Assembly: GCA_040388605.1 (NCBI GenBank)
Contig: JAZKBN010000089.1
Coordinates: forward strand, 1-32,490
Direction: 5' to 3'
DNA: 32,490 nt
Source of the DNA: JAZKBN01 sp040388605
GTDB taxonomy: Bacteria; Bacteroidota; Bacteroidia; Cytophagales; Flexibacteraceae
Shown here one piece after another: positions 25,105-32,490 of the stretch. Made by a program: the position numbers and the translations under genes. Position 1 is the stretch's first letter. The number at the start of each line of letters is the position of its first letter. Below the pieces are notes generated by a model. That model was given only the letters and a program-made list of their open reading frames with translations. It had not been told where the DNA came from and searched no databases.

Positions 25105-26388
25105 ATGATGAAAAGTTTAAATGTGCTTAAAACAGCAGCCGTGCTGGGCCTAAGCCTGGTAATGTTGGCGGGGTGCCAGAAGAAAAACCCTACCAGCATA
25201 AACCCCGGCACCAAGAGCACCGCCACCGGTCTCACCTACGGAAAAAGCGGTGAAGACGAAAGCGGCGCCTTTATAGTGAGCGACTACAAAGGGCAGCCCA
25301 ACGCACCGGGCGGTACCAATGGTATGATTTATATCCAGGGCGGACGTACCGTTATCGGTTCTTCTGAAGAGGATATTATGCACACTTTCGATAACGTGGA
25401 ACGTACCGTTACCATTCAGTCGTTCTATATGGACGAAACAGAGGTGGCTAACATCCACTGGTTGGAATATATTCACTACCTGGGCGTAGATTCTGCACAG
25501 AACCCCCAGCTGAAAGCATCTGCAATGCCTGATACAAACGTATGGGTAAAGCAGCTTGCATTTAACGACCCTTACCGCGACCACTATTTCCGCTATCCCG
25601 GTTTCCGTTACTACCCGCTTGTGGGTGTAAACTGGAACCAGGCTGCAGATTACTGCAAATGGCGTTCTGCTAAAGTAAACATGGAGCTTGCCCGCCAGGC
25701 AGGTCTTGATGTTGAGCAGGTTCCGCAGGGCGGCCGTATTCCTTTGGAAAGCGGCGTGGTTGTGCCTGATTACCGTCTGCCTTCTGAGGCTGAATGGGAA
25801 TATGCTGCGCAGGCCCTTATCGGTCAGCAGTATAACGATGAAAACCATAACAACCGCCGTTTGTACCCTTGGGATGGTCACGCAATGCGTAACCCTTACG
25901 GAGGACAAATGGGTATGTTCCTTGCCAACTTCAAACGTGGTCGTGGTGACTACGCCGGTATAGCCGGTAAACTGAACGACGGCGCAATGATTACTGCACA
26001 GGTTTACGAATATCCGCCTAATGACTTTGGTCTTTACAACATGGCCGGCAACGTAAACGAATGGGTACTTGACGTGTATCGTCCTAAATCTTTCCAGGAT
26101 TTTGAAGACCTTAACCCTGTTCGCCGTAACGCTTACAAAGATGAAGTTACCAAATCTAAATACGATGCAGGTAACTCTTTGATTGGCCAGTTTACCACCG
26201 GTAACCCTGACCCGATGAGCAAAGAAACCAGCAAGCTGAACAAGCACCCCCGCGTTTACAAAGGCGGCAGCTGGGCCGATGTGGCTTACTGGTGTTCACC
26301 CGGTACCCGCAGGTTCTGGCAACAGGACAGCAGCAGCAGCACAATTGGCTTCCGTTGCGCCATGATCCAGGCAGGTCGTAACTATTAA
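25105..26388 (+). CDS. gldJ: GldJ-type gliding/T9SS lipoprotein (SUMF1 fold)
   Basis: From the ATG at 25105 the protein has 427 residues; the adjacent ATG at 25108 is equally possible. A lipoprotein signal ends LSLVMLAGC with lipid-carrying Cys24. The body is a formylglycine-generating-enzyme/SUMF1-like fold: NGMIYIQGGRTVIG, YMDETEVANIHWLEYI, YYPLVGVNWNQAADYCKWR, YRLPSEAEWEYAA, NMAGNVNEWV, VYKGGSWAD and GFRCAM. The segment PDTNVWVKQLAFNDPYRDHY and the WxxA-D-CKWRxxxVN pattern favour GldJ over GldK. GldJ is an outer-membrane-associated periplasmic lipoprotein needed for T9SS and gliding and for GldK stability in Flavobacterium. It is shorter than the F. johnsoniae protein (about 560). porU and porV, often nearby, are absent. 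Whether the cell glides is not known. Confidence 0.85.
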   Translation: MMKSLNVLKTAAVLGLSLVMLAGCQKKNPTSINPGTKSTATGLTYGKSGEDESGAFIVSDYKGQPNAPGGTNGMIYIQGGRTVIGSSEEDIMHTFDNVERTVTIQSFYMDETEVANIHWLEYIHYLGVDSAQNPQLKASAMPDTNVWVKQLAFNDPYRDHYFRYPGFRYYPLVGVNWNQAADYCKWRSAKVNMELARQAGLDVEQVPQGGRIPLESGVVVPDYRLPSEAEWEYAAQALIGQQYNDENHNNRRLYPWDGHAMRNPYGGQMGMFLANFKRGRGDYAGIAGKLNDGAMITAQVYEYPPNDFGLYNMAGNVNEWVLDVYRPKSFQDFEDLNPVRRNAYKDEVTKSKYDAGNSLIGQFTTGNPDPMSKETSKLNKHPRVYKGGSWADVAYWCSPGTRRFWQQDSSSSTIGFRCAMIQAGRNY

Positions 26389-26433
26389 TAGTTCACAGCC
26401 CGAAGATCACCGAACTACATACATCAAATGCAG

Positions 26434-26462
26434 CGGACGCTCCCGAAAGGGGCGTCCGTTTT
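26434..26462 (+). terminator. gldJ intrinsic terminator
   Basis: CGGACGCTCC pairs with GGGCGTCCG-type sequence ending at 26458 as a 10-bp GC-rich stem with one wobble and a CGAAA loop, followed by TTTT. It begins 46 nt after the gldJ stop codon. Confidence 0.85.
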
Positions 26463-26571
26463 GCTTGGGGGTATTACTGATTTGCTCACTATACCCGCCC
26501 GGGCTTTTAAAAATATTGCCATGCATCATAATCCGGGTTTACATTTTGCACCAAATCCGGTTCAATATCTA

Positions 26572-26579
26572 TACTTTTG
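26572..26579 (+). promoter_or_regulatory. -7 box of the gene at 26607
   Basis: TACTTTTG is a perfect match to TAnnTTTG, 27 nt before the ATG. A TTTG at 26545-26548 is present but spaced 23 nt, slightly too far. Confidence 0.6.
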
Positions 26580-26606
26580 CAAAATCGGAATCGCTAAACC
26601 CCTGCC

Positions 26607-27134
26607 ATGGAACTACTCGCTGATTTATTAAAAATCCTGCTGCCGGCTGCCCTTATCAGCTATATGCTTTTTCTTACCGTTCGCGCCTTCCTGAACAAAG
26701 AGTTCGAGCGCCGTGTATTAGAACTGCGCCAGCGCAACGCCGAAATAGTTTTACCTATTCGTTTACAGGCTTATGAGCGCATTATACTCTTGCTTGAGCG
26801 CATTTCGCCCAATAATCTGGTGCTGCGCATAAGCGCCGAGCGCCCGGGACTAAATGTGGCCGGTATGCACCATTTCCTTTTACAGGAGGTGCGTGAAGAG
26901 TTTAACCATAACCTCAGCCAGCAATTATACATGAGCAACGAGGCTTGGGCCGTTGCCCGCAATGCCATGGAAGATATAATAGGGCTTGTGAACATATCAT
27001 CTCAAAACCTGAACCCCGAGGCTCCCGGCAGCGAACTTGCCAAAGCCCTGCTCGAATTTCAAAGCCGACGCAGTGAGAATCCCGCTGATTATGCGTTAAG
27101 GTATATTAAAGATGAAATAAGGTCTGTGTTTTAA
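26607..27134 (+). CDS. Conserved Bacteroidota membrane-anchored protein, unknown function
   Basis: The protein has 175 residues. One N-terminal membrane helix (about 7-27, ILLPAALISYMLFLTVRAFL) is followed by a basic/acidic helical stretch (EFERRVLELRQRNAEIVLPI) and a mostly helical cytosolic domain with LQAYERIILLLERISPNNLV, EEFNHNLSQQLYMSNEAW and a C-terminal YIKDEIRSVF. I believe it belongs to a Bacteroidota family annotated DUF7935, but I hold that name loosely. It has its own promoter and terminator between gldJ and a polytopic membrane protein gene. No catalytic motif is visible. Confidence 0.75.
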   Translation: MELLADLLKILLPAALISYMLFLTVRAFLNKEFERRVLELRQRNAEIVLPIRLQAYERIILLLERISPNNLVLRISAERPGLNVAGMHHFLLQEVREEFNHNLSQQLYMSNEAWAVARNAMEDIIGLVNISSQNLNPEAPGSELAKALLEFQSRRSENPADYALRYIKDEIRSVF

Positions 27135-27205
27135 AGGGATTGGCAGAGGCATTGTTTTATGCTTCCGCTAAGCCGGTTATAAACTTTAAAGAGTATAATA
27201 TTCAG

Positions 27206-27236
27206 GCGCTGCCGATTCATGAGGCGGCGCTTTTTT
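27206..27236 (+). terminator. Terminator-like hairpin just before a start codon
   Basis: GCGCTGCC (27206-27213) pairs with GGCGGCGC (27223-27230) with one wobble and a 9-nt loop, followed by six T residues. It terminates the upstream gene, yet ends only 11 nt before the next ATG at 27248. Confidence 0.8.
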
Positions 27237-27247
27237 GAATTAACCGC

Positions 27248-28996
27248 ATGCTGCTAACCCTGTTTCATTTTTTGCTTATCGGTTTTATTTGCCTGCAATG
27301 GGGCTTGGGCATAAATGTGTTTTTCGCCGGGCTTTTTAAAGTTGAGTTTGATGCCGGCTTCAGTTTTTTGCTTCTTAGCGGCTTAACTTTTATCGGCATT
27401 GTTTCAATGTGCCTGAGCTTATTTACCCCTTTGAATGTTTTTGTGGGTTGGGCATGGTTTGGTTCTGCAACCGCACTGCTCTACCTTTTCCGAAAGGAAA
27501 ACCCCGGAGTATTTACAAAGCTTCGCCTAAGCGCAATAAGCCTGCATTTGGGCCTTAAGCTTATTGCAGCTGCAATAGTCTTCATAGCCCTTGTGAACGC
27601 TGTAAGCGTACCTGACTGGTACGACGACGGCCTCTATTACGTGCAGACTGTACGGTGGCTGCAACAATACCCTGTAGTGCCCGGCCTTGCCAACTTAATA
27701 GATCAATTAGGTTTTAACTCTGTTTGGCATATTACTCTTGCCGCTTTTAATTTTTTACCCGGCAAACCCTTTCATGATTTAAATGCATGGCTGCTCCTTG
27801 CACTGCTGCCAATGGGTTTAAGTTCGGCCCAAAGGCTTATTTCGGGTGAAAGTAAACCAACGGCATGGCTTGGTTTATTCTTCTTATTGCAGCCTTTTGT
27901 ATTTAACGGCTACTATTTCAGCTCGCCTGCACCTGATATGGCAGTAGCCTGTTTTACAATCTTCGTTCTCTCAAGCCTGCTTCAGATGCATGAGTCAGGG
28001 AGGCCAAATAGTTCGGGTATGGCAGCGCTTACTGTAATTGTAATTTACAGCTGTATTATAAAGGCATCGGCTGTCGGTTTCGGTGTGCTGGCGCTGTATT
28101 TAATATTGTTTTTTCGTGGGAAGCCAAGGGCAACAGCCTTATTTGGTATTACTGCGTTTTTAGTTGCGGGTACCTGGATGCTGCGAAACTATTACCTGAG
28201 CGGGTACATCTTATACCCCATGCTCAGCCTCGATTTTTTCAGCCCTGACTGGAAAGTGCCGCATGATTATGTGCTGCGTCAGCTTGATATAATTGAGAGC
28301 AGCGTAAAGCTTGATTCCGAATACAGGGTTCAGTTTTCCCGTAATTTCCCTTCCCAGATTGAGCATATTTTCAGGGTACCGGGCTTGGGGAAATTTTATT
28401 GGCTGCCTCATTACCTGAGAACGCCGGAGCATGCCAAGGCAGGTTTTTTTCTTTACGGAATACCGCTGTTCTTCAGTATAGCCCTTTCTTATTTTTGGGC
28501 AGAAATACGAACACAAAAACGCTTTAATGAATACGCACTGCAATGCCTGGTGTTTATACTTTGGCTCTTGGTTTCATTCGCGGTTTGGTTTACTGCCGCC
28601 CCCGGCTGGCGATTTGCTATTGGCATGCATGCCTTTGTATTCCTTATAAGCTTGTTTGTACTTACACGCAAAGCCGGGAAAACAGTTTTAATTTACCTGG
28701 TTTTCGGCTTGCTTGGCATTGGGCTTTTTAGTTCACTCAGGTGGTCGGCCGGTACTTTTTTAGGGGAAATGAAAGCCGGCTATTGGACTATACCGGGTAG
28801 CCTTCCGGGTGTTGAAACAGGCGTGGTTTTGCGAAAGGGCATTCCCTTGCATTACAGGGTTGGCGGTACCCGTCACCCGAATACACAGGTTTGGAACACG
28901 CCGCTTCCAGCTGTTTCAATTCCATACGATACTGCCCTGATTATACCCATAGGGCCCGGCATTAAAGACGGGTTTAAAAGGATTTACAGGCACTGA
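27248..28996 (+). CDS. Polytopic membrane protein, LIC_10190-like
   Basis: The protein has 582 residues, more than ten membrane segments and a soluble C-terminal tail (about 505-582). After the first helices, the loop at about 121-160 reads VPDWYDDGLYYVQTVRW, then PVVPGLANLIDQLGFNSVWH. That acid/aromatic pair followed by P-GLANL and GFNS resembles the LIC_10190 family of membrane proteins seen in Bacteroidota and Leptospira, probably GT-C-fold sugar transferases by general architecture. The substrate is unknown. The start lies just after a terminator-like hairpin, so its promoter must be upstream of or within that structure. Confidence 0.78.
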   Translation: MLLTLFHFLLIGFICLQWGLGINVFFAGLFKVEFDAGFSFLLLSGLTFIGIVSMCLSLFTPLNVFVGWAWFGSATALLYLFRKENPGVFTKLRLSAISLHLGLKLIAAAIVFIALVNAVSVPDWYDDGLYYVQTVRWLQQYPVVPGLANLIDQLGFNSVWHITLAAFNFLPGKPFHDLNAWLLLALLPMGLSSAQRLISGESKPTAWLGLFFLLQPFVFNGYYFSSPAPDMAVACFTIFVLSSLLQMHESGRPNSSGMAALTVIVIYSCIIKASAVGFGVLALYLILFFRGKPRATALFGITAFLVAGTWMLRNYYLSGYILYPMLSLDFFSPDWKVPHDYVLRQLDIIESSVKLDSEYRVQFSRNFPSQIEHIFRVPGLGKFYWLPHYLRTPEHAKAGFFLYGIPLFFSIALSYFWAEIRTQKRFNEYALQCLVFILWLLVSFAVWFTAAPGWRFAIGMHAFVFLISLFVLTRKAGKTVLIYLVFGLLGIGLFSSLRWSAGTFLGEMKAGYWTIPGSLPGVETGVVLRKGIPLHYRVGGTRHPNTQVWNTPLPAVSIPYDTALIIPIGPGIKDGFKRIYRH

Positions 28997-29036
28997 TCGG
29001 GATTTTTAAAGCAGGTTCATGGCCCAATGGTCAATA

Positions 29037-29072
29037 AAAAAACTCCGCCATAAAATCATGACGGAGTTTTTT
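29037..29072. terminator. Bidirectional terminator between convergent genes
   Basis: AAAAAACTCCG (29037-29047) and CGGAGTTTTTT (29062-29072) pair perfectly. A C/A mismatch and a CAT/ATG extension follow, closing a 6-nt loop. A- and T-tracts on both sides suit both flanking genes. Confidence 0.93.
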
Positions 29073-29103
29073 AGTTCTGCAGCTGCAGGCAAAACCAGGT
29101 AAC

Positions 29104-31968
29104 CTAGAAAATTTTATAGGTAAATGCCAGGTTAAACCATTGGCCGCGGCTGTAGAATGCAATGGGGCGATCTTTGGCTTTATCAATCTTCCCGTTGCCA
29201 TCGGTATCTTCGTAAATCTGGTATTTGTTGTTTAGTATATCCTGCAGGCTCATGCGGGCCTCGAAGTGCGAGCTGATGTATTTGTTTACATTAATATCAA
29301 CAACATGCCGGGGCAGCTCATACTGGGGAGGGTTGTTTTTATCGCCTACTGAATACACGCGCGGGCCGAATACGTTATACATGAGGTTAAAAGTGGTATG
29401 CCCGTCGGCGCTGGCGAAATACATGCCGCCGTTAATCATCCAGGGGGCTTGCCCCATGAGTGGGCGCACATTATTATCGAGGCCCGAAGCATTGGCATTG
29501 CCCAGTTTTACACGGCTTAAAATGTAAGATGCATTACCCACCAGGGTAACATGCTTCAGGAAAATATTGTTGCTGATATCTGAAAGCTGTTTGCGTATTT
29601 CAGCCTCAATGCCTGTGCTGTAAGCAGATTCTGCATTGCGATAGGTGAATTGTATGCTGTCCTGGGCAAAAACGCGCTCAATCGGGTTTTTAAAGTACTT
29701 CCCGAATGCCCCGAAAGTAATAATATCTTCCCTGTTAGGGTATATATCATAACGCAGGTCGAAATTATGGATATAGCAGTTTTGCAGGTTGGGGTTACCC
29801 ACTACGTTTATATTGTAGAAGAAATCATAATATTCAAACGATGCCATTTCGCGGAAAGCAGGGCGGTTAATGCTTTCGGAGTAAGACATGCGCAGCATAC
29901 GTTTTTCATCTATGTTATAAGTAACATTTGCGGAAGGGAATATATCTGTTTTATTGATGGTGGCAGCCCTGGCTACAGTCTGGTCACTGGGTACCGATGT
30001 AACTGTCATGTTATTAGACTCTGCCCTTGCGCCTACAGATGCTACCCATTTACCGTTTGCAATGGGCATATAGAGCCCGGCATAAGCAGCCTGTAATTTA
30101 TTGGTGGCAGAGTAATGATCGGTAGGTCGGGTGCCTTCACGAACAACGAAGCCTACAGTGTCGTCGAAGTGGTTATTGGTGAATGCGTGAGAGGGGTCAT
30201 CTCCGGGGTTAATTAAATATTCCCTTGTAAAACCTTGTCCACCCGCACGTTGGCTGTGCAGCCTTGATGGTGCATAATAAAACCAACGCGCGCTGAAATC
30301 GCGGTTTTTATTTTCCAGGTAGAAACCGGCTTTAAGTTTTACCTGCTGTTCTTCCTCCTTTAGAGGTGTTAATGTATGCTCAATATCTACTGCCCCGGTA
30401 AGCGCTTTTTCCTTCATTGTCGAAAAATAGTGCGAGGCCCGAAGCAATGGTGAAATTGTTGAATTCGTATCCAAATCCGGGTGACGGCCTAATCCGTCGC
30501 CGTTGTCTATAATTCGTACGCGCCTGTAATCCGGTTCATCACGGTTAGTGAGGCCGTAGCCGCCGGTCCATTTTACAAGCCAGTTATCGCTTACATTGTG
30601 CGTGCCCTGCAGTTGGCCGCTGTAAATGCTGCGGGTTTCATATTGGTAAGCCAGGCTTTTTACAACTGTGAAAGGAATGCCGGAGTTCGGAGGGCCATAT
30701 TCATTGCCATCGCGCACAAGGGTTGCTTTGTGGCCCAATTGGTTAAATAGGTTATTGAATTCAATTTTGTTTTTTCGGTTAATTACCACGGCCCAGTTAT
30801 GTATAAGGCCCAGGCGTACATCATTTGTAGCCAGCCCTTCACGGTAATGGTACATGGTATCGTGGCTGCCAACAACGCCGGGGTAATACCTGAACCTGCG
30901 GGGGCCAGTAAGCTGGTTGATATTACTGTAGCTTAACGATGTAATATTGCCGAACAGCATTTTACCAATATGGAAATTTTCGGCAAGGCCAAGCTGTGCC
31001 CTGAAATCGGGCTGCACCATTTTGCCTACGCTCAGGCCCCAGTTGTTCGGGAACTGGAATGCACCATTTTGACCCGGAAGCCTTTTGTTTTCGTCAGGCA
31101 ATATTGCCGGCCAGCCTTGCGGAATTGAGCGGAAACCATCGTCATAACCAAGAATATCAGTATTGCTGCCGGTATAATTTATACTTGGGTTAAAGGTGCT
31201 GTTGTTACGCATGCCGCCGGTTATACTGAAATAAAGGCGGTCTTCATCGGGCACATCTTTGGTATAAAGCTTTACCATGCCTCCTGCAAATTCTGCCGGC
31301 ATTTCGGGGCCGCCGGTTTTGTAAATCATAACGCGGTCAAGAACGTTAGCAGGCACTACATCGAAGCTGAAAGCACGGCTGTCGGGCTCCATGCTGGGGG
31401 TGAGCACATCGTTCATCATTACGTTGTTATAACGTTCTCCCATGCCCCTGATATTAATAAAGCGCTCGTCAATAAGCTGTACGCTGCCCATGCGGCGCAG
31501 TATATTGCCGGCATCCACATCATGCGATCTTGAAATCTGATCGCCCGACATGCCGCTCGCCACCTGGTCCTCTTTCTTTATATCGGTAATTACAGAAATA
31601 TCCGTATCCTTGAGTCTTTTGGCCGATATTTCAACGTCCTCCAACCTTTCGGCATTCTCTTTCAGCAATACGTTAACAACTGTTACCTTGCCGGGTGCAA
31701 CACGTATCTGCATTTTTTTGGTTTTATAGCCCATGAAGCTGATGTTCATGGTTTGCTCTCCGGCCGGAACCTTGCGCATAATAAAGTTACCGTTCACATC
31801 GGCGGCGGCGCCCTGGGTGCTGAATTCTACCAACACGGTTGCGCCCGGTAAAGATTCGTTGGTAACCTGGTCGCGCACGGTTCCGCGAACTATGCCCGTT
31901 TGGGCCCATGCCCCGGCGCCGGTCAGCATCAGAAACACAAAAATAAGTACGGTAAATGTTCTTTGCAT
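29104..31968 (-). CDS. TonB-dependent receptor with carboxypeptidase-regulatory-like domain
   Basis: From the Met at 31968 (MQRTFTVLIFVFLMLTGAGA, cleavage after AWA) the protein has 954 residues. A CarboxypepD_reg-like domain (about 25-110: IVRGTVRDQVTNESLPGATV, FMGYKTKK) precedes the plug (about 130-260: GNILRRMGSVQLIDERFINI, RGMGERYNNVMMNDV, EFAGGMVKLYTKD). The rest is a 22-strand-type barrel ending FNLAFTYKIF with the terminal Phe expected of an outer-membrane barrel. It lacks an adjacent SusD partner, so it is not a standard SusCD glycan importer; ligands could be siderophores, peptides or other compounds. A Met at 32067 would add 33 unlikely residues ahead of the signal peptide. Confidence 0.93.
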   Translation of the reverse strand: MQRTFTVLIFVFLMLTGAGAWAQTGIVRGTVRDQVTNESLPGATVLVEFSTQGAAADVNGNFIMRKVPAGEQTMNISFMGYKTKKMQIRVAPGKVTVVNVLLKENAERLEDVEISAKRLKDTDISVITDIKKEDQVASGMSGDQISRSHDVDAGNILRRMGSVQLIDERFINIRGMGERYNNVMMNDVLTPSMEPDSRAFSFDVVPANVLDRVMIYKTGGPEMPAEFAGGMVKLYTKDVPDEDRLYFSITGGMRNNSTFNPSINYTGSNTDILGYDDGFRSIPQGWPAILPDENKRLPGQNGAFQFPNNWGLSVGKMVQPDFRAQLGLAENFHIGKMLFGNITSLSYSNINQLTGPRRFRYYPGVVGSHDTMYHYREGLATNDVRLGLIHNWAVVINRKNKIEFNNLFNQLGHKATLVRDGNEYGPPNSGIPFTVVKSLAYQYETRSIYSGQLQGTHNVSDNWLVKWTGGYGLTNRDEPDYRRVRIIDNGDGLGRHPDLDTNSTISPLLRASHYFSTMKEKALTGAVDIEHTLTPLKEEEQQVKLKAGFYLENKNRDFSARWFYYAPSRLHSQRAGGQGFTREYLINPGDDPSHAFTNNHFDDTVGFVVREGTRPTDHYSATNKLQAAYAGLYMPIANGKWVASVGARAESNNMTVTSVPSDQTVARAATINKTDIFPSANVTYNIDEKRMLRMSYSESINRPAFREMASFEYYDFFYNINVVGNPNLQNCYIHNFDLRYDIYPNREDIITFGAFGKYFKNPIERVFAQDSIQFTYRNAESAYSTGIEAEIRKQLSDISNNIFLKHVTLVGNASYILSRVKLGNANASGLDNNVRPLMGQAPWMINGGMYFASADGHTTFNLMYNVFGPRVYSVGDKNNPPQYELPRHVVDINVNKYISSHFEARMSLQDILNNKYQIYEDTDGNGKIDKAKDRPIAFYSRGQWFNLAFTYKIF

Positions 31969-32097
31969 AGCGGCATAATTGCCCTCCCCCGGTGCTGAAA
32001 GGCGGGTCGGGCAGGGTAACATCTGGGTTCGAAACTTAAGTATTGGCGGTGCAGGGCAGCTTAACAACCCATTGAGTGCGAAACTACTAAGAATGAG

Positions 32098-32122
32098 ATG
32101 AATTTAAAATTCACAAATTCAT
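32098..32122. repeat. Short AT-rich inverted repeat in the divergent region
   Basis: ATGAATTT (32098-32105) and AAATTCAT (32115-32122) are perfect inverted copies 9 bp apart, between the TonB-receptor gene and the small ORF at 32175. It could be an operator. The AT-richness makes chance occurrence fairly likely. Confidence 0.35.
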
Positions 32123-32174
32123 ATATTTGAGCGCATAGGCACAACACCAAAAATAAAAACCCAAGCGTATAGCT

Positions 32175-32396
32175 TTGAAAACCACCCAATATAACCCGAG
32201 TAAAATTGAAACTGATTTTTGTGAAGCCCTGCAAGGCATGGCAACTGAGCTGGCCGCCCACCTGCCGGATTATAGTATAACAGGCCTTACTCCCACCAAT
32301 AACCGCGATAATCCCTTCCTTGTTGTTGCCCTGACAGATAAAGACGGTGATAAGCATGAACTTGTTATCAGCTTTGTGCAGCGGCCTGATAGATAG
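32175..32396 (+). CDS. Small cytosolic protein of unknown function (TTG start)
   Basis: Read from a TTG at 32175 the product has 73 residues: KTTQYNPSKIETDFCEALQG, then MATELAAHLPDYSI, NRDNPFLVVAL, a DKDGDKH turn and HELVISFVQRPDR. The pattern is one helix followed by three or four strands, with no signal peptide or membrane segment. I do not recognise a named domain. No upstream ATG exists, since the frame is closed by TAA at 32154. The first ATG is at 32238 and would remove the first 21 residues, which look like genuine protein. A perfect TAGCTTTG -7-like box (32170-32177) overlaps the TTG, leaving the start open. A strong terminator follows the stop. Confidence 0.65.
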   Translation: MKTTQYNPSKIETDFCEALQGMATELAAHLPDYSITGLTPTNNRDNPFLVVALTDKDGDKHELVISFVQRPDR

Positions 32397-32406
32397 GTGC
32401 ATACAT

Positions 32407-32434
32407 AACCGGGCCAATACCCTGGCCCGGTTTT
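32407..32434 (+). terminator. Intrinsic terminator of the small ORF
   Basis: AACCGGGCCA (32407-32416) and TGGCCCGGTT (32423-32432) form a perfect 10-bp stem with a 6-nt loop; the T-run TTTT covers 32431-32434. It lies 11 nt after the stop codon. Confidence 0.9.
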
Positions 32435-32482
32435 ACAATCAAGGGGCAGTTCCGGGTAAAGATTCATTAAGTCTTAATTTCT

Positions 32483-32490
32483 TATATTTG
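32483..32490 (+). promoter_or_regulatory. -7 box at the window edge
   Basis: TATATTTG, a perfect TAnnTTTG match, ends the window about 50 bp after a terminator. A gene on the plus strand probably begins just beyond the edge. Confidence 0.5.

Noticed and set aside
25150..26247. 365-codon minus-strand frame inside gldJ
   Set aside because: Composition (Val, Arg, His, Phe) is that of a shadow frame, and the sense strand encodes a full SUMF1-fold lipoprotein.
29200..29220. EF-hand-like loop near the receptor C-terminus (DTDGNGKID)
   Set aside because: Similar D/N/G-rich turns are common before the last strands of Bacteroidota TonB receptors, so I do not treat it as a special calcium site.
31969..32067. 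N-terminal extension of the TonB-dependent receptor (33 residues)
   Set aside because: It would bury the signal peptide behind a Pro/Cys-rich segment; the Met at 31968 gives a normal exported protein.
1..32490. CRISPR arrays, tRNA or rRNA genes, transposases, phage or defence islands
   Set aside because: Looked for on both strands. No regularly spaced direct repeats, no cloverleaf-like sequence and no recognisable mobile or defence genes were found, apart from the lone HEPN protein.

Overview
The window looks like a chromosomal stretch from a gliding-lineage member of the Bacteroidota (formerly Bacteroidetes). Four things support this. Promoters carry the phylum-specific TAnnTTTG -7 box, with good -33 spacing at 22898-22929 and 25039-25069. 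There is a GldJ-type lipoprotein of the type IX secretion (T9SS)/gliding machinery, and two very large cell-surface proteins of the kind T9SS exports. A carboxypeptidase-regulatory-domain TonB-dependent receptor is present. The F1 ATP synthase epsilon subunit is the short form common in this phylum. I cannot fix the genus. I see no tRNA, rRNA, CRISPR array, transposase or phage gene.

Left part (1-8568, minus strand): a giant secreted protein, cut by the window edge, with five near-identical IPT/TIG domains. It lies downstream of a 1150-residue protein with an N-terminal lamin-tail-like domain, three tandem Cys-rich PKD-like modules and a T9SS type B sorting domain. A strong hairpin terminator separates them. 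Next (8691-10326): a tiny membrane ORF abutting a DoxX-like membrane protein, a bacilliredoxin (CGC motif) and a DUF59/SufT-like Fe-S assembly protein, which suggests redox and Fe-S housekeeping.

Middle (10596-21542): a triple-PAS sensor histidine kinase, a polytopic GT-C-like membrane protein, a HAD phosphatase of the GmhB/HisB-N fold lacking the usual zinc-loop cysteines, a WG-repeat exported protein, hemL of the C5 heme pathway with a textbook terminator, a DUF7033-type polysaccharide deacetylase-like protein and a solitary HEPN-domain protein.

Right part (21586-32490): a DUF4199 membrane protein lies downstream of a membrane-anchored LuxR-type regulator. A 10-bp dyad brackets the DUF4199 promoter. 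Divergent from these is the atpD-atpC pair, then gldJ, a small conserved membrane-anchored protein, a LIC_10190-like polytopic protein, a TonB-dependent receptor (minus strand), and a small ORF with a TTG start and a clear terminator.

Most of the window is ordinary core and envelope gene content, with well-formed intrinsic terminators between units. The least explained parts are the membrane-bound LuxR/DUF4199 unit with its promoter-spanning dyad, a second dyad of matching geometry before the deacetylase gene, the coupled mini-protein upstream of the DoxX-like gene, and start codons placed almost on top of -7 boxes (possible leaderless mRNAs). No clearly new multi-gene system can be claimed from the sequence alone.
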